A stretch of 6,043 nt of DNA from a bacterium (GTDB lineage Bacteria; Patescibacteriota; Minisyncoccia; Minisyncoccales; PEYH01). How positions within the stretch are numbered: the first letter of the stretch is position 1; every line of letters starts with the position of its first letter. The translations under genes were made by a program, and so were the position numbers. Shown one piece after another: positions 1 through 5,783 of the stretch. The notes under the pieces are model-generated. The model did not search any database, had not been told where the DNA came from, and worked only from the letters and a program-made list of their open reading frames with translations. The stretch spans positions 1-6,043 of the forward strand of contig JAGGTU010000018.1 of NCBI GenBank assembly GCA_021163545.1. Reading direction: 5' to 3'.

Positions 1-467
1 CCGAATCTAGAACCTGAAATTTTAGCCGCTCTTTTTACATCAATTAAATCCCACAATTCTCCTAGTTCAAGGTGATCTTTTATCTTAAAATTAAACTTTT
101 TTGGCTCTCCCCATTTTTCTACCACTATATTATCACTTTCGTCTTCACCAGCCGGAGTATCTTCTAAAGGAATATTGGGAATTAAAAGAAAAACTGAGTT
201 AAATTCTTTTTGAAGTCCTGCAATCTCTTCTTCTTTCTTTTTCAACTCTTCTTTTATTTTTTTTGCTTCTTCGATTTTTTCCGGAACATTCTTGGCTTTC
301 TTTGAAATTTCATTTCTTTTTCTCCGCAGATCATCAATTTCTTTTTTTAGGGCTCTAATTCTTTGATCTAACTCTCTTAAATAATCAACATCAACTTCCA
401 CCCCTCTTTTTCTGAGCGCCTCTTTTATAACTTCTGGCTTTTCCCTTAAAAGTTTGATATCGATCAT
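1..467 (-). CDS. serS: Seryl-tRNA synthetase, N-terminal part (cut by the window edge)
   Basis: This is the first ~155 codons of a cytoplasmic class II aminoacyl-tRNA synthetase that charges tRNA-Ser with serine. I read it by translating the minus strand from the ATG at 467-465. The N-terminus begins MIDIKLLREKPEVIKEALRK, the typical SerS opening. A highly charged K/E/R-rich antiparallel coiled-coil arm follows (about residues 28-90), which in this family grips the long variable arm of tRNA-Ser. After the arm come the family's IPN-P motif (about 97-100), a DESDN stretch and a segment ending near KISGSRF (about 149-155), where the catalytic domain begins. Motifs 1-3 lie outside the window. The ATG has no Shine-Dalgarno sequence upstream. 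The gene lies 114 bases downstream of lysS on the same strand, across an AT-only repeat tract, so it could be cotranscribed with lysS or have its own promoter. A weak TAAACT -10-like site sits at 482-487. Family identity is secure; length and integrity cannot be judged. Confidence 0.95.
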   Translation of the reverse strand, partial: MIDIKLLREKPEVIKEALRKRGVEVDVDYLRELDQRIRALKKEIDDLRRKRNEISKKAKNVPEKIEEAKKIKEELKKKEEEIAGLQKEFNSVFLLIPNIPLEDTPAGEDESDNIVVEKWGEPKKFNFKIKDHLELGELWDLIDVKRAAKISGSRF

Positions 468-483
468 AACAGTAAATTCAAAG

Positions 484-583
484 TTTAAAATTAAAAGTTA
501 AAAATTGCAGTGTAAAATTAAAAATTAGCAATTCAAAATTAAATATAAATTTTTGGTTTTATTCATTTTGAATTTTGAATTTT
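484..583. repeat. AT-only intergenic repeat tract with heptamer units and an inverted repeat
   Basis: The gap between lysS and serS is almost pure A/T and internally repetitive. The heptamer ATTTTGA occurs twice in tandem at 565-571 and 572-578, and a degenerate third unit runs into the lysS stop codon. TAAAATTAAAA occurs at 486-496 and again at 513-523. AATTCAAAAT at 530-539 is the exact reverse complement of ATTTTGAATT at 565-574, giving a possible 10-bp hairpin with a 25-base loop. It has no GC-rich stem, so a normal intrinsic terminator is unlikely. Similar AT-only tracts are common between genes in Patescibacteria draft genomes (recalled, not searched). Their role is unknown. Confidence 0.7.
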
Positions 584-2045
584 ATTTTGGTTTCATCGTC
601 GGAAACAGAATCACTTCCCTTAAAGTCTTTGAATTAGTCAAAATTGCAACCAATCTATCAATGCCCATACCAAAACCAGCTGCTGGGGGCATACCATATT
701 CAAGGGCTTCAATAAAATCATAATCGATTCTTTGAGCTTCTTTGAATCCTTCTTTATACATTCTCTCTTGCTCTTCAAATCTTTTTTTCTGCTCAATGGG
801 GTCATTTAATTCTGAAAATGCGTTAACAAGTTCCCAGCCTGCTACAACTAACTGAAAATTGGCAAGCTTTTCTGGGTCTTTTGGATAAGATTTAGCCAAA
901 GGAAAAGCCCCATATGGATGGTGAATGATAAATGTGGGCTGAATAAGTTTATCTCTGAAGGTTTTTTTATAAATTTTATCCGCTATCTCCGCTAACCCCT
1001 CCCCTTTTTCAATTTGTATTCCCAATTCTTTTGCCTTTTCTTTAAGAGCTTCTTCGTGAATTTCTTTCAAGTCAATACCTGTTTCTTTTTTAAACAATTG
1101 AAAGAAATCTAACCTCTCAAAAGGAGGCTGAAATTTTATTGTTTTGCCTTGATATTCAAGAGTTGTTTTTCCAAAAACTTTTTTAAGGACATACTGAAAC
1201 ATCTTCTCTGTCAGTTTCATCAATTGCTTATAATCCGCATATGCCCAATAGAATTCCAAAACAGTAAAATCAGGGTTGTGCTCTCTGTCAATTCCCTCAT
1301 TTCTAAACACTCTTCCAATTTCGAACACTTTTTCAAAACCCCCAATGAGTAATCTTTTTAAATATAACTCAGGGGCAATCCTTAAATAAAGATCTAAATC
1401 TAGGGCATTGAGGTGGGTCTTAAATGGTCTAGCTTTGGCTCCTCCATAAATTGGTTGTAAAATTGGGGTTTCTACTTCAATAAAACCCTCACTAATTAGA
1501 AACTCTCTTATTGCCTGAATAACTTTAAATCTAAGAATGAATTTTTGTTTAACCTCCTTGTTGAAAATCAAATCTAAATATCTTTTTCTAAACCTCTCCT
1601 CTACATCTTTCAAGCCATGCCATTTCTCAGGAAGGGGTCTTAATGATTTAGCAAGAAGCTTATAATTATTAACTAGTATTGATTTTTCTTTTGTTTTTGT
1701 TTTGAACAATATGCCTTTCACCTCTACAAAATCTCCTATATCAAAATGATCCTGAAAAAATTGATACCCTTTTTCTCCTAAGACATCTTTCTTTAAAACT
1801 GCTTGAATCTTCCCTTCCCCGTTTTCTAAATCTAAAAAAGTGATAGCGCCATGGCTTCTTTTAGTCATTGTGCGACCAACCAAAATTACTTCCTTTTTTT
1901 CTTTTGCAAGTTTTGAGAAATTATCTAATACTTCCTTGATTGTGTGTGTTCTTTTGGTTGAAAGAGGATAGGGATCAATACCTAATTTTCTTAGGTTTTT
2001 TAACTTTTTCTCTCTGATTTTTCTTATTTCCTCAAGTTGAGCCAT
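582..2045 (-). CDS. lysS: Lysyl-tRNA synthetase, class II
   Basis: This cytoplasmic enzyme activates lysine with ATP and loads it onto tRNA-Lys. The chosen start is the ATG at 2045-2043, giving 487 aa beginning MAQLEEIRKIREKKL, the usual bacterial LysS opening; a longer reading from a TTG at 2072 adds nine unlikely residues. Residues about 50-135 form the OB-fold anticodon-binding domain (VILVGRTMTKRSHGAITFLD at 53-72). The catalytic core has motif 1 (FLISEGFIEVETPILQP, about 182-198), the ARPFKTHLNALDLDLYLRIAP block (about 205-225), motif 2 (RNEGIDREHNPDFTVLEFY, about 248-266) and motif 3 (GFGMGIDRL, about 457-465). Length is normal for the family (about 490-510). The usual GGREIGNGFSELND block reads AGWELVNAFSELND (about 402-415), a lineage-style variant with Trp in place of Arg; the catalytic surroundings look intact. 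A promoter-like TTGATT-17-TAAAAT sits so close to the ATG that the transcript may be leaderless. serS follows on the same strand. Confidence 0.97.
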   Translation of the reverse strand: MAQLEEIRKIREKKLKNLRKLGIDPYPLSTKRTHTIKEVLDNFSKLAKEKKEVILVGRTMTKRSHGAITFLDLENGEGKIQAVLKKDVLGEKGYQFFQDHFDIGDFVEVKGILFKTKTKEKSILVNNYKLLAKSLRPLPEKWHGLKDVEERFRKRYLDLIFNKEVKQKFILRFKVIQAIREFLISEGFIEVETPILQPIYGGAKARPFKTHLNALDLDLYLRIAPELYLKRLLIGGFEKVFEIGRVFRNEGIDREHNPDFTVLEFYWAYADYKQLMKLTEKMFQYVLKKVFGKTTLEYQGKTIKFQPPFERLDFFQLFKKETGIDLKEIHEEALKEKAKELGIQIEKGEGLAEIADKIYKKTFRDKLIQPTFIIHHPYGAFPLAKSYPKDPEKLANFQLVVAGWELVNAFSELNDPIEQKKRFEEQERMYKEGFKEAQRIDYDFIEALEYGMPPAAGFGMGIDRLVAILTNSKTLREVILFPTMKPK

Positions 2046-2053
2046 ATTAGTAA

Positions 2054-2082
2054 ATTTTAGAGGAAAATTCAAAGAAAATCAA
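2054..2082 (-). promoter_or_regulatory. Candidate lysS promoter implying a leaderless mRNA
   Basis: On the minus strand a TTGATT (-35-like, 2082-2077) is separated by exactly 17 bases from TAAAAT (-10-like, 2059-2054). The lysS ATG begins at 2045, only 8 bases after the -10 hexamer. Transcription would therefore start within about one to three bases of the ATG, leaving no room for a ribosome binding site. Four of six -35 bases and five of six -10 bases match consensus. In AT-rich DNA such matches also arise by chance. Confidence 0.45.
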
Positions 2083-2088
2083 ATAAAT

Positions 2089-2111
2089 GGAACGAGAACT
2101 CTTCTCGTTCC
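2089..2111. terminator. Perfect 10-bp hairpin, possible bidirectional terminator upstream of lysS
   Basis: GGAACGAGAA (2089-2098) and TTCTCGTTCC (2102-2111) form a perfect 10-bp stem with a 3-base CTC loop. The plus-strand side is followed by a T-rich run (TTATTTTAATTTTG) and the minus-strand side by ATTTATTTGATTTTC, so it could work in either direction. On the minus strand it would stop read-through from the ncRNA/mrdA side just before the lysS promoter. The T-tracts are interrupted, so it is weaker than a textbook terminator. Confidence 0.6.
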
Positions 2112-2160
2112 TTATTTTAATTTTGACTTTTCTTGGGTGGTCAATATCTATCGTGACCTA

Positions 2161-2181
2161 GACAAGGGTCTGACCCCTGTC
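2161..2181. repeat. REP-like palindrome (GGGTCTGACCC core)
   Basis: The plus strand reads GACA-A-GGGT-CTG-ACCC-C-TGTC. As DNA it is an 8-bp stem with one A/C mismatch and a 3-base loop. In minus-strand RNA the mismatch becomes a G-U pair, giving a continuous 9-bp hairpin. The GGGGTCAGACCC-type core resembles dispersed REP palindromes associated with REP-associated tyrosine transposases (RAYT), as I recall them. Only one copy is in the window and no transposase is nearby, so this is a suggestion. It could also be a back-up hairpin behind the ncRNA terminator. Confidence 0.4.
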
Positions 2182-2210
2182 AGCTTAAATTTTTTGTTAA
2201 TTATATAGTA

Positions 2211-2239
2211 AGAAACAAAAAAGGCACCGTGATGGTGCC
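2211..2239 (-). terminator. Intrinsic terminator of the structured ncRNA
   Basis: Reading the minus strand, GGCACC (2239-2234), loop ATCAC, GGTGCC (2228-2223) form a perfect 6-bp GC-rich stem. Six T residues (2222-2217) follow immediately, then GTTTCT. This is a textbook rho-independent terminator and fixes the 3' end of the RNA gene at about 2217. Confidence 0.88.
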
Positions 2240-2536
2240 ATAGCGGAAGGTACAATCTAATGGGGAGTCTCACCCTGCGTCAACCCCCTTTTAAGAGAGC
2301 CTCGGGTCGCCTTTCTGTCCCCTTTTGGGAGGCGGCCCTCCAGGGTCCTGGTAAGAGGGATGCGTGAAAGGCCGGATCATCCTCTGGGAGGCTCTTCACC
2401 CCAGGGACGCTCCTGACTCCCTCAAGAGAACGGAGGCTATCCGTTCTCCCTGTCCCAGGGCAGGGGTTACCTCTAAAGCCTCATTTTAATAAGACCTTAG
2501 AGCTAACCCCTGCTTCTTTCGTCTCTCAAAGTTCTA
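2217..2536 (-). ncRNA. Highly structured ~320-nt non-coding RNA of unassigned family
   Basis: This segment has no convincing ORF, is clearly more GC-rich than the protein genes around it, and lies between a consensus promoter and a strong terminator. Several exact helices are visible on the minus strand. A ~25-bp hairpin (2513-2460) is closed by GCAGGGGTTA/TAACCCCTGC. A 9-bp hairpin, GAGAACGGA/TCCGTTCTC (2448-2426), is enclosed by GGGAC/GTCCC (2456-2452 with 2408-2404). A long-range 8-bp helix AGAGCCTC/GAGGCTCT (2395-2388 with 2303-2296) encloses GCCTTTC/GAAAGGC (2372-2366 with 2315-2309) and a CCCT..CCAG/CTGG..AGGG hairpin (2359-2336). GGTA near the 5' end may pair with TACC at 2252-2249. 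Length and promoter strength fit an abundant housekeeping RNA. I do not see the tmRNA tRNA-like ends or tag frame, the SRP GGAAGCAGC apical motif, or the RNase P GAGGAAAGUCC / AGAUGAAU pair. ACAGAAA (2318-2312) and GAGGATGATCCGG (2384-2372) only loosely recall RNase P. A divergent RNase P RNA or a new family are both open. Confidence 0.8.
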
Positions 2537-2541
2537 CCTCT

Positions 2542-2569
2542 ATTATACTCCTCCATCAAAATTTGTCAA
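2542..2569 (-). promoter_or_regulatory. Consensus sigma70-type promoter of the ncRNA
   Basis: The minus strand carries a perfect TTGACA (2569-2564), a 16-base spacer and a perfect TATAAT (2547-2542). This is the strongest promoter in the window. The expected transcription start is about 2536-2534. It lies only about 20 bases downstream of the mrdA stop codon, with no terminator between, so mrdA transcripts would also run into the RNA gene. Confidence 0.88.
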
Positions 2570-2588
2570 GGAGTCTAGTTTTTTTATT

Positions 2589-4463
2589 TTATTCTTCTTG
2601 TTTGTGCTCTTCTTGAAAATACCACCCTAAAACTTCTTTTGCTACAGGTAAAGCAGCAAGATGAATTCCTTTTACCTCTTCTACTACAATTGTCAAAACT
2701 ATTTTGGGATTATCGTAGGGAGCAAAAACTGTTACCCAGTTATGATACCGGTCTTTTTTAGACAACTCCGCAGTTCCAGTTTTTGCAGCTACTTTAACTG
2801 GGAGATCTTTTAATATTGTTGCTGAACCATAAACAACCGCTTCTCTCATACCCTCTCTTACAATTTGTAAATTTTTTTTGTCAATAAAGCCTTCTCTTAT
2901 AACTTCTGGCTCAAATTCCTCTATTATATTTCTCTTCTCGTCTACAATTGCTTTGACCATTCTTGGTTTTAAAAGTTTGCCACCGTTTGCAATTGCAGCA
3001 AAGGAGGCAACAACTTCAAGAGGAGTTACCGTTAAATAGCCCTGCCCAATTGATAAATAATATGTGTCGCCTGGAAACCAGATATTTAGAGGGGGTTTAA
3101 AATTTTCCTTTTTCCAAGCTCTATCAGGAATAAAACCTTTTTGTTCCCCGGGCAGGTCTATTCCAAGTTTTTCTTCCCAGCCAAAAAGTTTTAAGTATTT
3201 ATTAATCAAGTCTACTCCTAAACCCTTAAAGTTTTTGTATCCCCCACCAACAAGATAGAAAAATACATTACATGATTCAGCAATTGCTTTTTTTACATCT
3301 GTAATTCCGTGAACTTTCCAATCTTTGTAAATAAAGGGTTTATCTTCAAACCAGGGGTTTTCAACAACTATCTGGCCCCTGCAGTTTATTTTTGTATTTT
3401 TGGAAATTATGCCCTCTTGTAGGGCTGCTGCTGCAATTAAAGGCTTGATTGTTGAACCAGTTGGATATTTTCCTCCAATAACTCTGTTTAAAAGCGGATA
3501 GGTTTTGTCGCTCAAAATCTTCTGCCACTCTTCTTCACTTAGACCTTGGGCGAATAAATTATTATCATATGAGGGAAAACTTACCATTGCCAAAATTCCC
3601 CCTGTATTTGGATCTATTGCCACTGCGGCCGCTTTTCTTGCGCCAAGTTCGGAAAGTTTTTTTTCAAGAGCCTCATAAAGAGTTTTTTGAAGATCTTTGT
3701 CTAACCATAAAACCAACGACTTCCCAGGTTTTGGAAATTCTTCTATTTTCTCTGATATCACATTTCCTTTGGCATCTCTTTCTATGGCCACCTTACCTGG
3801 CTGCGACTTTAATATCTCATCATAAAACTGCTCCAAACCTTCGTTTGGGCCATTCTTTCGCCAATAACCTAAAACGTGGGCAAAAACTAAACTATCTAAG
3901 TATTCTCTTTTTTCTGTTCTTTCAATATGGCATCCGGGAAATTTTTCGGATAATCCTTCAAAGCGAATTAATTCTTGATAATTTAGATTTTCCTTTACAA
4001 CAAATTCTTTATCCTGAGCTGTTTCAAGTCTTTGTAAAAGCTCTTGTTTTGGAATACCGAGTATAAATGACAACCCTTCAATAAGATTTCGATTATTTTC
4101 AAGCTCCTGTGTTTGGCATAATAAATCAAAGCTGGGTTTATTAAATACTAATGGGGTGAAATTTCGATCATAAATTATACCTCTTTGGGATTGAATTGAT
4201 TTATAAAAAAATTGGTTTTTGGTAGCTAACACTTGGAATTCTTGATGAGAAAAAATTTGAAGTTGCAAAAGTCGAACAAAAATTAAAAGAAAAACAAAAA
4301 AGGCAAGCAGACCTAATATTATAGGACCTCGGTTTTTCAAAGGCACCTCAAACTGAGCCAAGGGCTCTTGGCTTTTTTTTACTAAAGCATCCAAAAAGAT
4401 TTCCTGAGGCTCAATTTCGTCTCTTTTTTTTCTTGCTTGAAGTGACTTTTTTAATGCAAACAT
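2589..4463 (-). CDS. mrdA: Penicillin-binding protein 2, elongasome transpeptidase
   Basis: This is a class B penicillin-binding protein, an inner-membrane-anchored peptidoglycan DD-transpeptidase that cross-links new lateral wall with the RodA glycosyltransferase under MreC/MreD control. The ATG start at 4463 gives 624 aa, normal for PBP2; an in-frame TTG two codons upstream is less likely. A charged cytoplasmic tail of about 46 residues precedes one membrane segment (about 47-65). The class B dimerisation domain begins with RGIIYDRNFTPL (about 94-105). The transpeptidase domain has all three active-site motifs: S-T-I-K with nucleophile Ser337, S-C-N (397-399) and K-T-G-T (561-564). The LDKDLQ and GGILAMVSFPSYDNN blocks are typical of PBP2. 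The first ~50 bases overlap the end of mreD in another frame, so translation is probably coupled. Gene order mreC-mreD-mrdA is classical, but rodA does not follow; the ncRNA gene does. SpoVD/FtsI-type PBP is less likely given the mreCD linkage. Confidence 0.95.
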   Translation of the reverse strand: MFALKKSLQARKKRDEIEPQEIFLDALVKKSQEPLAQFEVPLKNRGPIILGLLAFFVFLLIFVRLLQLQIFSHQEFQVLATKNQFFYKSIQSQRGIIYDRNFTPLVFNKPSFDLLCQTQELENNRNLIEGLSFILGIPKQELLQRLETAQDKEFVVKENLNYQELIRFEGLSEKFPGCHIERTEKREYLDSLVFAHVLGYWRKNGPNEGLEQFYDEILKSQPGKVAIERDAKGNVISEKIEEFPKPGKSLVLWLDKDLQKTLYEALEKKLSELGARKAAAVAIDPNTGGILAMVSFPSYDNNLFAQGLSEEEWQKILSDKTYPLLNRVIGGKYPTGSTIKPLIAAAALQEGIISKNTKINCRGQIVVENPWFEDKPFIYKDWKVHGITDVKKAIAESCNVFFYLVGGGYKNFKGLGVDLINKYLKLFGWEEKLGIDLPGEQKGFIPDRAWKKENFKPPLNIWFPGDTYYLSIGQGYLTVTPLEVVASFAAIANGGKLLKPRMVKAIVDEKRNIIEEFEPEVIREGFIDKKNLQIVREGMREAVVYGSATILKDLPVKVAAKTGTAELSKKDRYHNWVTVFAPYDNPKIVLTIVVEEVKGIHLAALPVAKEVLGWYFQEEHKQEE

Positions 4464-4914
4464 AGCCAAGATACAATAAAGAACCTAAAAGACAATTATA
4501 GATAACTCTAGAAAATTGAACAGGTATATATTGTTTAGCAGACATCGAAAAAATAAAGCTTTCTGCCAATTCAAACAACAAGATAGATACCACAAGAGAA
4601 AAAATAAAGGTGATAAAATTTTTCTTTACTACCAAAAAAGAAATTCTTTTTAACACTTCTGCAAGCACAAAAAAGAGTAATATATAAACACCAAAGAAAA
4701 AAGGAGAAAACAAATCTAGCGATAACCCAGCAAAGAAGGCTACCGGGTACAGAAAATACGATTTAGCAATTCTTTTATCAAAAAACAAAATTATAACAAA
4801 AAATACCAAAACAAAGTTTAGGATACCTGCTGTTTTTCCAAAGTGCCCAAAAAAGGTATTTTGCAAAACTGAAAAAAAAGGAAATAAAAGAAGTAAGATG
4901 ATTTTTTTAACCAT
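4411..4914 (-). CDS. mreD: Rod shape-determining protein MreD
   Basis: This small integral inner-membrane protein belongs to the elongasome and works with MreC and the RodA-PBP2 synthase. The chosen start is the ATG at 4914-4912, one base after the mreC stop (TAAGATG), giving 167 aa, a usual MreD length. A TTG 16 codons upstream would extend back into mreC and is unlikely. The protein is strongly hydrophobic with about five to six membrane segments (near residues 4-22, 29-45, 52-70, 71-88, 99-122, 135-154). The GLSLDLFSPFFFG stretch (about 63-75) matches the family's G-x-x-x-D-x-x-S-x-x-x-x-G signature. It ends in a basic tail (SSKKKKRRN) whose DNA also encodes the first ~17 residues of PBP2 in another frame. 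Identity rests on hydropathy, this motif and position between mreC and mrdA, since MreD sequences diverge quickly. Confidence 0.92.
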   Translation of the reverse strand: MVKKIILLLLFPFFSVLQNTFFGHFGKTAGILNFVLVFFVIILFFDKRIAKSYFLYPVAFFAGLSLDLFSPFFFGVYILLFFVLAEVLKRISFLVVKKNFITFIFSLVVSILLFELAESFIFSMSAKQYIPVQFSRVIYNCLLGSLLYLGYVCIKKVTSSKKKKRRN

Positions 4915-4915
4915 C

Positions 4916-5719
4916 TTAGAAATCGGTAACGATAAATAATAGATTGAGACTTGCCAGATCAAAAAGCGGCTCTATTTTTAAAATTTGAAATGGGCTAAGA
5001 TCTGTTTTATTAACCTCAACAACCTTACCCACCAACAAACCTGGTGGTATTTCTTTTTTGAGGTTTGCAGTCACAACTACATCATTTTTCTCTATCTTCT
5101 TTTCTTTTGGGATATTCTCCGAGATAAGGGTGAAATTTCCCTTCCCTTGAACAATTCCCAGTAGATTTTCCTTACCAATAAAGACGCTAATTTTTTGTGT
5201 GGGAGAGGTAATAAGCTCAACTAGTGAATTTTTTTGAAAAACTTGCTTAATTTGACCCACAAGAATCTTGTTGGGGGTAATGACTACCATTTGAGGAACA
5301 ATACCATCTTCTTTTCCTTTATTGATGACAAAAGTATGATTATCTGTAGATCTGGCTATAATTTTTGCTTCAATAATTTGAAAATCGCCTCCTATTTTTA
5401 GACCTAAAGCTTCTCTTAACTCTTTATTTTCCTGGTGTAATTTCTTAAGCTCTACCAACTGAGAAAGTAATCGACGATTCTCTTCTTTTAGTCTTGTATT
5501 TTCTTCTCTTAATGATTTGTCTGAAAATATATTAAACAAGGCTTGAATGGTCCTTTTTCCGCTCTCATAAAGTTTTGCCTGTAGGCCGCCTGTGTGTTGA
5601 AAAAAAGAGGAACGAAAAATATCGCCGAGCAAGAATATTAATATAAACATTAGCAAGAAGATTATTACCCAGAGAGTCTTTTTTTTGCCTTTTCGTTTTA
5701 TTTTTAATTTAGTCTCCAT
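4916..5719 (-). CDS. mreC: Rod shape-determining protein MreC
   Basis: MreC is a bitopic inner-membrane protein whose periplasmic (extracytoplasmic) part binds PBP2 and switches it to its active state. The ATG at 5719 gives 267 aa, typical for the family. A basic cytoplasmic stretch (KIKRKGKKK, about 6-14) is followed by one membrane helix (about 16-32). A coiled coil rich in E/L/R/K (about 66-107, including REENTRLKEENRRL) drives dimerisation. The C-terminal beta-barrel domain (about 112-267) carries NKGKEDGIVPQMVVI (133-147) and the closing GLLVGKVVEVNK / KIEPLFDLASLNLLFIV blocks, all characteristic of MreC. No Shine-Dalgarno sequence precedes the ATG. Instead a TATAAT lies 8 bases upstream, directly behind the rRNA terminator, suggesting a leaderless transcript. 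mreB, the usual upstream neighbour, is replaced here by the rRNA operon. mreD follows after one base. Confidence 0.96.
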   Translation of the reverse strand: METKLKIKRKGKKKTLWVIIFLLMFILIFLLGDIFRSSFFQHTGGLQAKLYESGKRTIQALFNIFSDKSLREENTRLKEENRRLLSQLVELKKLHQENKELREALGLKIGGDFQIIEAKIIARSTDNHTFVINKGKEDGIVPQMVVITPNKILVGQIKQVFQKNSLVELITSPTQKISVFIGKENLLGIVQGKGNFTLISENIPKEKKIEKNDVVVTANLKKEIPPGLLVGKVVEVNKTDLSPFQILKIEPLFDLASLNLLFIVTDF

Positions 5720-5727
5720 AGTTTTTT

Positions 5728-5733
5728 ATTATA
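5728..5733 (-). promoter_or_regulatory. Candidate -10 element for mreC-mreD-mrdA
   Basis: A perfect TATAAT lies on the minus strand 8 bases before the mreC ATG. The predicted start of transcription is within a few bases of the ATG, so the mRNA would be leaderless. A -35 match at 17-base spacing is poor (TTCAAA, 5756-5751) and falls inside the rRNA terminator hairpin. The element overlaps the end of the terminator U-tract, so it may be a chance product of AT-rich DNA. The alternative is read-through from the rRNA operon. Confidence 0.4.
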
Positions 5734-5764
5734 AAACAAAAAGGCCTTATTTTGAAAGGCCTTT
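5731..5764 (-). terminator. Intrinsic terminator of the rRNA operon
   Basis: On the minus strand AAAGGCCTT (5764-5756) and AAGGCCTTT (5748-5740) form a perfect 9-bp stem with a 7-base loop. The following tract is TTTGTTTTAT, next to the U-rich end of the stem. It lies about 20 bases past the 5S rRNA and ends just before the mreC start, so it separates rRNA transcription from mreCD-mrdA. Confidence 0.82.
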
Positions 5765-5783
5765 GAGAATTGAAATTATAGGC

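Noticed and set aside
1149..1352. 67-codon open frame on the plus strand inside lysS
   Set aside because: It is antisense to the conserved LysS catalytic core, has no recognisable domain or start signal, and is a shadow frame.
2161..2239. CRISPR array or leader
   Set aside because: There are two unrelated hairpins and no regularly spaced direct repeats.
2217..2536. tmRNA (ssrA) as identity of the structured RNA
   Set aside because: There is no GGTTCGA-type T arm, no CCA end, no conserved 5' GG-TTCGAC block and no tag reading frame on either strand.
2217..2536. SRP RNA (ffs) as identity of the structured RNA
   Set aside because: The conserved apical GGAAGCAGC-type motif that binds Ffh is absent on both strands.
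2217..2536. Ordinary bacterial RNase P RNA (rnpB)
   Set aside because: Only loose matches (ACAGAAA, GAGGATGATCCGG) are visible. GAGGAAAGUCC and its P4 partner are not found, so I leave it as a possible divergent case and do not name it.
3064..3258. 64-codon plus-strand frame inside mrdA
   Set aside because: It is antisense to the PBP2 transpeptidase domain and has no supporting signal.
3569..4066. 165-codon open frame on the plus strand inside mrdA
   Set aside because: The opposite strand encodes an intact PBP2; the leucine/proline/phenylalanine-rich product is typical of an antisense shadow frame.
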